Below, one piece after another: positions 8,503-17,035 of a stretch of DNA of 35,615 bases; position 1 is the stretch's first letter, and every line of letters begins with the position of its first letter. Position numbers and translations under genes: made by a program. The notes under the pieces are model-generated. The model did not search any database. It saw only the letters and a program-made list of their open reading frames with translations, and was not told the origin of the DNA. The stretch is taken from NCBI GenBank assembly GCA_050329935.1, contig JBHJOI010000112.1, forward strand, positions 1-35,615, in the 5' to 3' direction. The DNA is from CAYSFW01 sp050329935. GTDB lineage: Bacteria > Pseudomonadota > Gammaproteobacteria > UWMA-0217.

Positions 8503-9443
8503 CCGGCACCCAGCCACCGCCGAGCGTCGCGGTCGATCGACGCGATCTGATTCAGTTGCGTGACGGCGCCCGCGGGTTGCGGCTGCGGGTGGAACGGTCG
8601 GTCCGTTCGTCACTCGCGGGCACGCAACGGTCGCGGCTACGCGGGCGCGGCATGGACTACGCCGAGTCGCGGCATTATCAAGCCGGCGACGACGTCCGGA
8701 GCATGGATTGGCGGGTCACCGCGCGGGCGGGTGTTCCGTATGTCAAGCTTTTCGTCGAGGAACGGGAACGTCCGGTCGTGGTGCTGATCGATTTCGGACC
8801 ACGCATGTTTTTCGCGACGCGTGGCGCCTTCAAGTCGGTGGTCGCGGCCCGCGCCGCCGCGTTGATCGGGTGGGCGGCCATCGCTCACGGCGATCGAATC
8901 GGCGCGGTGGTTTCGGACGATGGCCATCAAGAGCTGAAACCACGCGGTGGTCGGCGCGGCGTGCTCGCGCTGATCGACGCGCTCGCGCGCGCGGGGCAGT
9001 TGCGCCCAGCCAATGGATCGGCCGCCCCCGGCGAGTTGGATCAGGGGCTTGAACGGCTGCGGCGCGTCGCGCGGCCGGGTAGCCTGCTGGTATTGATCAG
9101 CGACTTCCTGGCGCTGGGGGAGAGCGCGCGATTCCAACTGACGGAGCTCAAGCGTCACAACGAATTGATCGCGATCCAGGTCAGCGATCCGTGGGAACTC
9201 GAAACGCCGGCGCCGGGCGCGTACGGCATCAGCGACGGGCTGAGGCGGAGCCTTTTGAACCTGCGCGGAGCAACCGAACGCCAGCGCTTTCACGCCTATT
9301 TCGCGGAACGTCATCAACTTGCACGGGCCTTGTTCGACGGGCTACGCCTGCCGATGCTGTGCTTGCGTACCGATGATGACGTAGCCGCGACGATGCGAAC
9401 GGCGTTCGCGGGTCGTTCGGAGGTCACTGGAGGGTTGGCGTGA
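8499..9443 (+). CDS. DUF58-domain protein of the MoxR/Bat operon
   Basis: The 314-residue protein carries the DUF58 core RGRGMDYAESRHYQAGDDVR, SMDWRVTARAGVPYVK and FVEERERPVVVLID, followed by a VWA-like fold (LVLISDFLALG). The usual metal-binding DxSxS of VWA domains is altered here to DFGPR, so metal binding at this site is doubtful. DUF58 proteins form part of MoxR-VWA operons and are thought to be cytoplasmic partners of the ATPase. The start is GTG at 8499 inside the moxR stop (GTGA), and the stop overlaps the next GTG in the same way. Translational coupling is therefore likely along the whole operon. Confidence 0.88.
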   Translation: MTGTQPPPSVAVDRRDLIQLRDGARGLRLRVERSVRSSLAGTQRSRLRGRGMDYAESRHYQAGDDVRSMDWRVTARAGVPYVKLFVEERERPVVVLIDFGPRMFFATRGAFKSVVAARAAALIGWAAIAHGDRIGAVVSDDGHQELKPRGGRRGVLALIDALARAGQLRPANGSAAPGELDQGLERLRRVARPGSLLVLISDFLALGESARFQLTELKRHNELIAIQVSDPWELETPAPGAYGISDGLRRSLLNLRGATERQRFHAYFAERHQLARALFDGLRLPMLCLRTDDDVAATMRTAFAGRSEVTGGLA

Positions 9444-9916
9444 ACGCGACGCCCGCCGATCCGCTCAGTGCGTTGCGCGACATATACCTGCCACCGCCAC
9501 CGCCGTTCTGGCCGCCGGCACCCGGCTGGTGGGCGCTCGCCGTGCTGGGGTCGTGCGTGTTGGTTGGGCTGATCTGGCTGGTTTGGCGGCAACGCCTGCG
9601 GGCGCGGCGGCTGGCCCGGATCGAAGCGCTGCTGGCAGCGGCCGTGCGTGCCGGTGAAACCGACTCCGCGCGATTGCTGGTCGCGGTGAGCGAGTTGTTG
9701 CGTCGGGTCGCGTTGCGGCGCTATCCGCGCGCGGAAGTCGCGCCGCTCGCGGGTGTCGAGTGGTTACGCTTTCTCGATCGAACCGGCGGCGATGGCCAGT
9801 TCAGCACCGGCGTCGGCACGGCGCTCGCCCACGGGCCGTATCAAGCGACGCCGGCATTTGACCGCGAGGCCTTGCTGCGACTCGCGCGCCGCTGGCTGCG
9901 GCGGAACCTGCGATGA
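9440..9916 (+). CDS. DUF4381-domain membrane protein
   Basis: This is a 158-residue protein with an N-terminal LRDIYLPPPPPFWPPAPGWW segment, one membrane helix (about residues 30-49) and a cytoplasmic helical region (RLLVAVSELLRRVALRRYPR, GVEWLRFLDRTGG). This is the DUF4381 pattern found between DUF58 and BatA genes in proteobacterial MoxR operons. Translation starts at GTG 9440, overlapping the previous stop, and the stop overlaps the BatA ATG (ATGA at 9913-9916). It probably anchors or organises the VWA proteins at the inner membrane, but no biochemical role is established. Confidence 0.87.
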   Translation: MNATPADPLSALRDIYLPPPPPFWPPAPGWWALAVLGSCVLVGLIWLVWRQRLRARRLARIEALLAAAVRAGETDSARLLVAVSELLRRVALRRYPRAEVAPLAGVEWLRFLDRTGGDGQFSTGVGTALAHGPYQATPAFDREALLRLARRWLRRNLR

Positions 9917-10914
9917 GCCTCGTTTTCGCCTGGCCCTGGGTGTTCGCCGCGTTGCCGCTGCCGCTGCTGGTGGGCTGGTTTGCGCCACGCGCGAAGACCA
10001 CGCCGGGCCTGGCGTTGCGAACGCCGTTCTACGCCGATCTGGCGGACACCGAAGCGCGCACGCCGGTTCGCGGCGCGCGATGGCGCTTGATCGTCGCCGC
10101 GCTCGCGTGGCTGTTGCTGGTCACGGCCGCCGCTCGCCCGCAACAGTTGGGACCACCGCTCGAGGTGCAGCGCGAGGGGCGCAATCTGATGTTGGCCGTC
10201 GATCTTTCCGGCAGCATGCAGCAGGAGGACATGGTGTTGGGACGGCACGCGGTCAGTCGTCTAACTGCCGTGAAAGCGGTCGCCGGCGATTTCATCGAGC
10301 GTCGCGCCGGCGATCGGATCGGTTTGATTCTGTTCGGGCAACAGGCCTACCTACAGGCGCCGTTGACGTTCGACCGCGGCACCGTGCGCACCTTGCTCGA
10401 CGAGGCGGTGATCGGACTCGCGGGCAAGGAAACCGCGATTGGCGACGCGATTGGTCTGGCCGTGAAACGCCTGCGTACCCAAGCGGCGGGGAATCGCGTC
10501 TTGATTCTGCTGACCGACGGCGCCAATACCGCCGGCCAGCTCGATCCGATCAAGGCCACCGAAATCGCCCAGGCCGAGGGCGTGAGGATTTACGCGATCG
10601 GCGTCGGTGCCGAGCGCGACGCCCGTGGTTTTTTCGGCGCACCGTTCATGATCGGCGACGAGATCGACGAAAGCACGCTGCGCACGATTGCCGAGCGCAC
10701 TGGCGGGCAATATTTTCGCGCGGGTGACCTGAAGACCTTGCAGGAGATCTATCAACGCCTCGATCGCTATGAACCGTTGGCGCAGGATCCGGCGTTCCAG
10801 CGCGAGGTCATCGAGCACTACCCGTGGCCGCTGGGGGCGGCGTTTGCCCTGGTCGTCGTGCTTGCGTTGCATGCGGCGCGAATCGTTTGGCCGCGCGCCA
10901 TGCGACGCACATGA
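9913..10914 (+). CDS. batA: BatA-like VWA-domain membrane protein
   Basis: The 333-residue protein has two N-terminal membrane helices (about 4-22 and 57-75), a VWA domain and a C-terminal membrane helix (about 306-325). The metal-ion-dependent adhesion site is intact: D97-L-S-G-S101 followed by M, a threonine in the APLTFDRG segment and LLTDGANTAG. It resembles BatA, an Aerotolerance-operon protein of Bacteroides that is also common in proteobacterial MoxR clusters, where it is thought to bind metal-dependent ligands in the periplasm or at the membrane. It overlaps both neighbours by four bases. It is the VWA protein of the pair that keeps a normal metal site; the next one does not. Confidence 0.9.
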   Translation: MSLVFAWPWVFAALPLPLLVGWFAPRAKTTPGLALRTPFYADLADTEARTPVRGARWRLIVAALAWLLLVTAAARPQQLGPPLEVQREGRNLMLAVDLSGSMQQEDMVLGRHAVSRLTAVKAVAGDFIERRAGDRIGLILFGQQAYLQAPLTFDRGTVRTLLDEAVIGLAGKETAIGDAIGLAVKRLRTQAAGNRVLILLTDGANTAGQLDPIKATEIAQAEGVRIYAIGVGAERDARGFFGAPFMIGDEIDESTLRTIAERTGGQYFRAGDLKTLQEIYQRLDRYEPLAQDPAFQREVIEHYPWPLGAAFALVVVLALHAARIVWPRAMRRT

Positions 10915-12722
10915 GCGAGCCGTTGCAGTTCCTCCAGCCGCTGTGGTTGCTGGCGCTCCCGCCGTTCGCGTTATTGCTGTGGGTGTTGTCGCGCCGAATC
11001 GACGCGGGACACGATTCGCCCTGGCGGCAGTTGGTCGATGCTGAGTTGTTGCCGTATCTGGTGGTCGAGCCCGGTCGTCGTCGTGCATCGCGCCTGCCAC
11101 TCGCGCTTTTTGGCGTCGGTGGCGTCATCGCGATTGTCGCGCTCGCCGCGCCGGCCTGGGAACGCTTGCCGCAACCGACCTATCACAACCCTGAAGCGCG
11201 GGTGTTGGCGCTTGAACTCGACCAACGCATGCTCGCGAGCGATCTCTCGCCAAGTCGTCTGGAGCGGGCACGTTTCGCCATCGAGGATATGCTCAAGCGC
11301 GGGCGGGGCGACGTGTTCGGACTGGTAGCCTACGCTGGAGACGCGTTCGCGGTGACGCCACTCACCGACGATGCGGCGACCCTGGTAGCGCAGTTGCGCG
11401 TGTTACATCCTGATCTGATGCCGATTGCAGGTACGCGACCCGAGCGGGCATTGGCGTTGGCCGGCGATCTGTTGCGTCAGGCGGGGCGCAAGAGCGGCAC
11501 GATCGCGTTGATCGCGAGCGAGGCGGGCGGTGAACCGGCTTTGGAGACCGCGCGGCGGTTGCACGCGGAAGGCTTCACGGTTTCGGTGCTTGGTGTCGGT
11601 ACCAGCGCCGGCGCGGTGGGTACGCTGAACGAGGGCGCGGCGCTCGATCATGCCGCGTTGGAGGCGTTGGCGGCGGCGGGAGGTGGTCGCTACCTGGCGC
11701 TTAGTGGTCGCGATTTTGACCCGGAGGCGCTGTTCGTCGGCGGTTCGACCCGCGTGCCCGCCGCGGCCGCGCCGTTGCCCGGGACCGAGTCCGCGCGCTG
11801 GGTCAATCGCGGGCCTTGGCTGCTGTTGCTATTGCTGCCGCTCGCGGCGCTGGCTTTTCGGCGCGGTTGGCTGCTGGCGCTGGCCTGGTTGGTCGTCAAT
11901 CCAGCGTTGGTATTCACGCCACGGCCCGCGGCGGCGATCGACTGGAGCGCGCTGTGGCAACGTCCCGACCAGCAGGCTCAGGCCGCGCTGCAAGCGCGTG
12001 ACTACGCGCGGGCGCGCCAGTTGGCCCAAAGCCCCGCGCTGCGCGGTGCCGCGGACTATCGCGATGGCGCCTACGCCGCGGCTGTCGAGGCCTATTCGCA
12101 AGGTGCCGGCGCGGAGGCCGACTACAACCGAGGCAACGCGCTCGCGCGGCTCGGACGCCTGGAGGAGGCAATCGCCGCCTACGATGCCGCGCTGCATGAG
12201 GCGCCCGAATTCGAGGATGCGCGTTTCAACCGCGATCTCGTCGCGGCCTTGCTTCAACAACAGCAACAAGAGGCGGCAGCGGAGTCGCAATCCGGGGCGG
12301 AGAATCCAGAGTCGGGTCCCTCGGCGGGTGAATCCGGGCAGGACGCCGCGCCGGACTCCGACCCTGCCGATGGGCAAGGCGGTGACACGGAGCGCGATCC
12401 GTCCGAGACCGCCAATGGATCACGGGAAACCGCATCGAAACCGGCCCCGTCCGATCCGTCGGCTCAGGAAGCGCAACAGCGCCAGGCGGACCAGGCCGTC
12501 GCGGAGGCACGCGAGCACGCCGCCGAAGCCGCGGCTGGAGAACGCGACGCGGGCCCGGACGCGATCGATCACTTGACGCCTGAGCAACGTCAATCGGTGG
12601 AACAATACCTGCGCCGTGTGCCGGACGATCCGGGCGGCCTGTTGCGGCGCAAGTTCCTGCATCAGTATCAGCAGCGGTCGCAACAACGCGGCGCCGGCGA
12701 TGCACCGTGGCAGGCGCGATGA
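10911..12722 (+). CDS. batB: BatB/BatC-type fusion: VWA domain with TPR tail, degraded MIDAS
   Basis: The 603-residue protein has membrane helices at about 12-27 and 62-80, a VWA domain (about 95-290) and further helices near 300-345. A TPR unit (YNRGNALARLGRLEEAIAAY) follows, then a long acidic Glu/Asp/Ser/Pro-rich linker and a conserved end (LRRVPDDPGGLLRRKFLHQY). This combines BatB (VWA) and BatC (TPR) in one chain, a common arrangement in Gammaproteobacteria. The expected DxSxS metal motif reads E102-L-D-Q-R106, and the second acidic loop reads IASEAGG rather than a TDG type. Metal binding is therefore probably lost. ATG 10911 overlaps the batA stop (ATGA). Upstream in-frame extension to 10824 lies within batA and is rejected. 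Confidence 0.88.
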   Translation: MSEPLQFLQPLWLLALPPFALLLWVLSRRIDAGHDSPWRQLVDAELLPYLVVEPGRRRASRLPLALFGVGGVIAIVALAAPAWERLPQPTYHNPEARVLALELDQRMLASDLSPSRLERARFAIEDMLKRGRGDVFGLVAYAGDAFAVTPLTDDAATLVAQLRVLHPDLMPIAGTRPERALALAGDLLRQAGRKSGTIALIASEAGGEPALETARRLHAEGFTVSVLGVGTSAGAVGTLNEGAALDHAALEALAAAGGGRYLALSGRDFDPEALFVGGSTRVPAAAAPLPGTESARWVNRGPWLLLLLLPLAALAFRRGWLLALAWLVVNPALVFTPRPAAAIDWSALWQRPDQQAQAALQARDYARARQLAQSPALRGAADYRDGAYAAAVEAYSQGAGAEADYNRGNALARLGRLEEAIAAYDAALHEAPEFEDARFNRDLVAALLQQQQQEAAAESQSGAENPESGPSAGESGQDAAPDSDPADGQGGDTERDPSETANGSRETASKPAPSDPSAQEAQQRQADQAVAEAREHAAEAAAGERDAGPDAIDHLTPEQRQSVEQYLRRVPDDPGGLLRRKFLHQYQQRSQQRGAGDAPWQAR

Positions 12723-12860
12723 GATCCGGTTGTTTGCGCGGGCGGTCGCACCAGGTTGATCGGGTCCGAGCGTGTGTCGCCGCAGGGGACTTGTCGAATG
12801 GGGTCGCGGCCCATAGTTATCTGCTTGACCGAAGTGCGTTGACCGAGTGGTGAATGTTCG

Positions 12861-14705
12861 ATGCGCGCCAAGCCCTTGACCCTTTCGTTGCTTCTTCTCA
12901 AGCGCCGGCATCGCTGGCTGCTAGCGATGGCGCTGCTGGTGTTCACGTTGCCAGGGTGGACGATGCAAGTCAGCGCGCTGCTCGATCGCGCGACGGTGGG
13001 CGAAGGCGAGGCGGTCACCTTGATCATTCGCGCCGACGGACTTGTCACAGGCGTTCAGCCAGACTTGACCCCCTTACGGCGTGACTTCGATGTGCTCGGG
13101 ACCGGCAGCAGTTCCCAGGTACGGATCATCAACGGCCAGCGTAGCGACAGTCTCCAGTGGCGGGTGACGTTGATGCCCAGACAGAGCGGCGTCCTCACCG
13201 TGCCATCACTCGCGGTCGGCGACGGCCGAACGGAGGCGCTGACGCTGACAGTCGCCAATACGCCGCCGATGCCCGAGGCGACGCGCGAGGTGTGGGTGGA
13301 AATGGAAGTCGCGGGCGATCAGGCACCCTATGTTCAAGCCCAGGTGCCGCTGACGGTGCGGGTGTACACCGCGCGGCCGATTCGCGAGGGGACGCTGAGC
13401 GAGCCGCAGGCAGACTCGGCCCTGATCGAGAAACTCGGGCCCGACCGGCGCCGCACCGAGACGCGCGATGGCAACGTTTATCACGTCATCGAGCGGCGCT
13501 ACGCGGTGTTTCCGCAACAAAGCGGTGCCCTCACGCTCCCGCCGGTGGTCTTTCGCGGCACGTTGGCGCCACCGCCGCCGCCGCGGGATTCAGGCAATCG
13601 GCAGTCACCGATGCAGCGCTTTTTCGACCATGATCCCTTGTTTGACGATGACCTGGTGCAGCGTTTTTTTGACGAGGGATTTTTCGGACGCGACCCGGTA
13701 GGCCGAGGCAGACCCGCGGCCGCGCCCGGCCCGGCGCTTACCTTGAACGTCAAACCGGCGCCTGAAGACGCGGGCGGTCGGCCGTGGCGCCCGGCCGAGG
13801 CCCTGACGATCGCGGACTCGTGGCAGGATGAACCGCCGCGACTGCGGGTCGGCGAACCGGCCAGCCGCACGGTCACGCTCACGGTGCGGGGTTTGACTGG
13901 TGCCCAGATCGCGGACATCGAGTCGCCCACGGTCGAAGGACTGCGCCAATATGCCGAACCCGCGAAAATCGAGAGCCGCACCGACGGCGAACGGGTCATC
14001 GGTACCCATGCGCAAACCTTCACCTTCATACCGGAGCGCGCGGGCACGCTCCAGCTGCCGCCGCTTCGCGTCGACTGGTGGGACACCGCCGCACAGCGTA
14101 TGCGGGTCGCGGAGACGCCGGGATGGACATTGGTGGTCGAGCCGGGCGCCGGGCCAGGGCCAGCGGTATCGCCGAGTTCGACGCTGGCCGAAACCGAAAT
14201 CGCGGCCTCACCCGCACCGGACCCGATGGCCGTGGCGGTGGCCTCCGAAGCGGGATGGGCGGGCGAACGATATTACTGGCTGCTGGCAATATTGGCGTTC
14301 GCGGCCGGCCTTGGCTGGTTGATCCACCGCCGACGGGCGTGGGTGTCAACATCCGCGCGGCGCCCGGAACCGGTAGCTACCGCGCACCGACAGCATCTAC
14401 AAGCGTCGTTTCTCGAAGCCTGTGCCGACAACGATGCTCGCCAGGCCGCGCGAAGACTGCTCGACTGGGCGCGGGCCGAGTGGCCCGAGCAAAATGTCAC
14501 TTCGTTGACCGCGATCGCGGCGCGACTGGGCGCGGGTGCGGCGGCGGTGCTTGAATTGCATCGCCACCTCTACCAGCACGATGGCGTGTCCGACTGGCGC
14601 GGCGATGCGCTCGCGCAGGCACTCGCACAGGGGCTCGAAACGCGCGCGCAACGCCCGTCCGAGTCCACGCGAGCGGACGACCTCGCGCCGCTGTATCCCG
14701 GCTGA
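12861..14705 (+). CDS. batD: BatD-like membrane protein
   Basis: The 614-residue protein starts with a basic, hydrophobic signal region (about residues 1-35). A large periplasmic part follows, made of repeated beta domains (ATVGEGEAVTLIIRADG, VPLTVRVYTARPIREG, IERRYAVFPQQSGALTLPPV), with one membrane helix near the C-terminus (YYWLLAILAFAAGLGWLI) and a cytoplasmic helical tail. This is the BatD (BatD_1/oxygen tolerance) pattern, and the gene closes the MoxR operon as expected. It is separated from batB by 138 bases, the only large gap in the operon. That gap contains no clear terminator, so co-transcription is likely but not certain. A Phe/Asp-rich stretch (about 250-275) is a probable flexible loop. 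Confidence 0.87.
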   Translation: MRAKPLTLSLLLLKRRHRWLLAMALLVFTLPGWTMQVSALLDRATVGEGEAVTLIIRADGLVTGVQPDLTPLRRDFDVLGTGSSSQVRIINGQRSDSLQWRVTLMPRQSGVLTVPSLAVGDGRTEALTLTVANTPPMPEATREVWVEMEVAGDQAPYVQAQVPLTVRVYTARPIREGTLSEPQADSALIEKLGPDRRRTETRDGNVYHVIERRYAVFPQQSGALTLPPVVFRGTLAPPPPPRDSGNRQSPMQRFFDHDPLFDDDLVQRFFDEGFFGRDPVGRGRPAAAPGPALTLNVKPAPEDAGGRPWRPAEALTIADSWQDEPPRLRVGEPASRTVTLTVRGLTGAQIADIESPTVEGLRQYAEPAKIESRTDGERVIGTHAQTFTFIPERAGTLQLPPLRVDWWDTAAQRMRVAETPGWTLVVEPGAGPGPAVSPSSTLAETEIAASPAPDPMAVAVASEAGWAGERYYWLLAILAFAAGLGWLIHRRRAWVSTSARRPEPVATAHRQHLQASFLEACADNDARQAARRLLDWARAEWPEQNVTSLTAIAARLGAGAAAVLELHRHLYQHDGVSDWRGDALAQALAQGLETRAQRPSESTRADDLAPLYPG

Positions 14706-14709
14706 CGCA

Positions 14710-14732
14710 GACCGCGTCCGAACCGCGCGGTC
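14710..14732 (+). terminator. Short hairpin just after batD, possible terminator
   Basis: GACCGCG and CGCGGTC form a 7-bp stem with a 9-base loop starting five bases after the batD stop. There is no T-run after it, so intrinsic termination is doubtful. It marks the end of the MoxR/Bat operon. Confidence 0.3.
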
Positions 14733-14866
14733 GGCTCTGTCGCCGCACCGGTGACACGTGGCGTCGGGCGGTCGCGGCAACGCGGGCTTATATCGGCACG
14801 CTTATCCGCCGATCGCTCATGTAAACTGAGAGATAACGAGCATTCAACCGATCGCAGGCGCCGACG

Positions 14867-15622
14867 ATGAGCACGCTGGATAAGCCACCGCAAGAGATCT
14901 ATTTTTTCGGCACCTGCCTGATCGATGTGTTGTATCCAAACGCCGGACTCGCTGCCATGCAGTTACTGCGCCGAGCAGGGGTGCGCGTGATATTTCCGCA
15001 AGGACAGACCTGCTGCGGGCAGCCGGCGTTCAATTCGGGCTACCGCGACGAGGCGCGTGTGGTGGCCCGGCGTGTGCTCGAACTGTTTCCGCGCGCGCTG
15101 CCGATCGTCGTGCCTTCCGGTTCTTGCGCCGGCATGTTGAAACATCATTACGCGGAATTATTCGCGGGCGACGTCGACGCCGATCGGGCGCGGGCTTTGT
15201 CCCAAAACGTCTATGAATTGACGGAGTTCCTGGTTGAGGTGCTCGGGATTCGGCTCGAGGATCAGGGCGCCCCCGTCAGCGTCGCGATCCATACCTCGTG
15301 TTCGGCGCGGCGCGAAATGGGCGTGGCCGAGCATATCGAGCGTCTGGTTGACCAGCTCGCACAGGTCGAGAGGCGGGAGCAGGCGTACAAGGCCGAGTGC
15401 TGCGGATTCGGCGGCACGTTCGCGGTCAAACAACCGGAGATTTCCGCCGCGATGGTGCGGGACAAGACCGACCACATCGCGGCGACGGGCGCCGAGGTGC
15501 TGCTCAGTCAGGACTGCGGCTGCCTGATGAATATCGCGGGCGCTTTCGAGCAACAGGGACGCGGTCCCAAGGTTCAGCATATCGCCGAATTCCTGTGGGA
15601 GCGCACCCAGCCTCGCGAATGA
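14867..15622 (+). CDS. LutA/LldE-type iron-sulfur (CCG-domain) protein
   Basis: The 251-residue protein carries two cysteine-rich CCG domains: one with FFGTCLIDVLYPN and QTCCGQPAFNSG, the other with HTSCSARR and ECCGFGGTFAVKQPEIS. This is the layout of LutA (YvfV/LldE), the subunit of the LutABC L-lactate oxidation complex, and of related heterodisulfide-reductase-like subunits. The DCGCLMN segment near the end is also typical. In most genomes lutA is followed directly by lutB and lutC; here the next gene is convergent and unrelated, so either the partners are elsewhere or this protein works in another complex. ATG at 14867 fits the family; the ribosome site is weak. Confidence 0.85.
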   Translation: MSTLDKPPQEIYFFGTCLIDVLYPNAGLAAMQLLRRAGVRVIFPQGQTCCGQPAFNSGYRDEARVVARRVLELFPRALPIVVPSGSCAGMLKHHYAELFAGDVDADRARALSQNVYELTEFLVEVLGIRLEDQGAPVSVAIHTSCSARREMGVAEHIERLVDQLAQVERREQAYKAECCGFGGTFAVKQPEISAAMVRDKTDHIAATGAEVLLSQDCGCLMNIAGAFEQQGRGPKVQHIAEFLWERTQPRE

Positions 15623-15646
15623 AGGACCGCCGACTTCGGTGCCTGG

Positions 15647-15946
15647 TCAAACGTCGCGGTCGCGAATCAGGACCGAGCCGTCTTCTTCGAACCGCTCGCT
15701 TTCAATGAGCCGTCGCGCGACTTCCTGAATCTCCGCGCGGTGCAGTGCGACCGACTGCATCGGATTGTCGTCCGTGGCGGCGAATCGATCACGCAGAATC
15801 TCGAGCGAAATCCGGCATAGCACGCGCCGTTTATTGACCTCGGCCGCAAGGGTCGCGACGTTGTTCATCGGGTTCCAGCATTCGAGCCTGGGAAAGGAAA
15901 CACCGCTATCGCTCGCCGCGGACAGACGATTTCGGCTTACTGGCAT
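15647..15946 (-). CDS. DUF1488-family small protein
   Basis: The conserved part reads FPRLECWNPMNNVATLAAEV, VNKRRVLCRISLEILRDRF and ALHRAEIQEVARRLIESERF, then EEDGSVLIRDRDV at the end. This matches DUF1488, small proteins of unknown function common in Proteobacteria. The start is uncertain. ATG at 15946 gives 99 residues and includes the whole conserved region, but has no visible ribosome site. An ATG at 15868 would cut off the first strand, and one at 16123 would add an unlikely tail. The gene converges with the LutA-like gene 24 bases away. Its function cannot be inferred from context. Confidence 0.65.
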   Translation of the reverse strand: MPVSRNRLSAASDSGVSFPRLECWNPMNNVATLAAEVNKRRVLCRISLEILRDRFAATDDNPMQSVALHRAEIQEVARRLIESERFEEDGSVLIRDRDV

Positions 15947-16375
15947 ACAGGTGCGTGTCGACGCGAGCTTGGGCCATGAGAGGCGCTTTGAATTTTCACG
16001 ATCACTGGATGGATTCTCTTGAGTAATGCGATTGAGAAGGCGTGACACACCGATCGCGGCGGGGTTGGAAACCGCCGCGGACGTCATCGGCGACAACGCG
16101 CTTCGGCAATCGTCAAGTGGCAACGGGACGCGCTTCGAAGGCGTGTGACCTGGCTCACTCTATGAAAGTGGCACGGTCCCTTGCCATCGAACGGGTTGTC
16201 AACGGTCCAATATACGCCACCCGTGGCTGAAATGCTCATTCGCCTGCTGGGAGCGATGTTGGAAGCCAAGGCAGGTGGCCGGTACGACTGCGCGGCGCGG
16301 GGTGAGAGATGGATTTTTTGGCGGTGGGCTTATGGTAACCTCGGAGCCCGTGCTGTTCAGTCAACCGTGGGAGCC
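15947..16375. other. Region between the DUF1488 gene and the phosphatase, no gene seen
   Basis: About 430 bases without a credible coding frame on either strand. The frames that are open have no recognisable protein pattern. It must hold the promoters of the two divergent genes, but no TTGACA/TATAAT-like pair with good spacing was found. GGGAG (16368-16372) just before 16376 is the ribosome site of the phosphatase gene. Confidence 0.5.
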
Positions 16376-16858
16376 ATGAGCGTTAAAGTACTGTTTGTTT
16401 GCATGGGCAATATTTGCCGGTCGCCGACCGCTCAAGGTGTATTCGCGCACCGGGTTCGCGAGGAGGGGCTTGAGCATGCGATCGAGATCGATTCGGCGGG
16501 GACGCATGCCTATCACGTCGGGCAGCCGCCGGATAAGCGCTCGCTCGTGGCGGCAAGCAAGCGCGGCTACGATCTGAGTGAGTTACGGGCGCGGCGTGTC
16601 GGCGCGAAGGATTGCGAGCACTACGATTACATCCTTGTGATGGATGAGATGAACCTGCTCGATGTCCGGTCGAAATGCGCGCGGGCGGCCTGGCCCAAGG
16701 TTCGTCTATTCCTGGAATTCGCGGGCCCATCGCATCAGGGGCGAGAAGTGCCTGACCCCTATAGCGGAGGTCACTCCGACTTCGAGCGGGTGCTTGATCT
16801 GGTGGAGATCGCCGCTAAGGGACTGTTGAAACACATACGCGATACGCATCGAATCTGA
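16376..16858 (+). CDS. Low-molecular-weight protein-tyrosine phosphatase
   Basis: The 160-residue enzyme has the complete active site of the LMW-PTP family: the phosphate loop CMGNICRS with nucleophile Cys9 and Arg15, and the general-acid loop DPYSGG with Asp127 and Tyr129. It hydrolyses phosphotyrosine or small aryl phosphates in the cytoplasm. Members beside capsule genes regulate tyrosine kinases of polysaccharide export, but this one is 14 kb from the capsule genes and has no kinase next to it. ATG at 16376 directly precedes the conserved core (VKVLFVCMGN) and follows GGGAG; the frame is open further upstream but without homology. The gene stands alone, convergent to rne. Confidence 0.92.
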   Translation: MSVKVLFVCMGNICRSPTAQGVFAHRVREEGLEHAIEIDSAGTHAYHVGQPPDKRSLVAASKRGYDLSELRARRVGAKDCEHYDYILVMDEMNLLDVRSKCARAAWPKVRLFLEFAGPSHQGREVPDPYSGGHSDFERVLDLVEIAAKGLLKHIRDTHRI

Positions 16859-16960
16859 TCGGTGCTCGCGATCTGTCGCGCGCGCCTCAGATCCACTCTG
16901 GTCATCGGCCGAGCGCCTGGATCGGACTGGTGAGAACCGGAACACCCCATAGCCAAGCTA

Positions 16961-16987
16961 CCGCTGATCCCATTCGCTGATCAGCGG
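16961..16987. terminator. Hairpin between phosphatase gene and rne
   Basis: CCGCTGATC and GATCAGCGG form a perfect 9-bp stem with a 9-base loop, about 100 bases past the phosphatase stop and 49 bases past the rne stop. No T-run follows on either strand. As it lies between convergent genes it may help end both transcripts. Confidence 0.4.
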
Positions 16988-17002
16988 CCGTTCGTTCGAG
17001 TG

Positions 17003-17028
17003 GCCGGGGAGCGGTAAGTCTCCCCGGC
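17003..17028. terminator. GC-rich hairpin next to the rne stop codon
   Basis: GCCGGGGAG and CTCCCCGGC form a perfect 9-bp stem with an 8-base loop, 8 bases beyond the rne stop on the minus strand. It is the best candidate for the end of the rne transcript, although it lacks a T-run, so Rho or 3'-end trimming may be involved. Confidence 0.45.
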
Positions 17029-17035
17029 GGCGACG

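Noticed and set aside
9753..10727. Plus-strand frame of 324 codons inside batA
   Set aside because: Arg-rich alternative-frame reading of the DUF4381 and BatA genes, both of which have clear domains.
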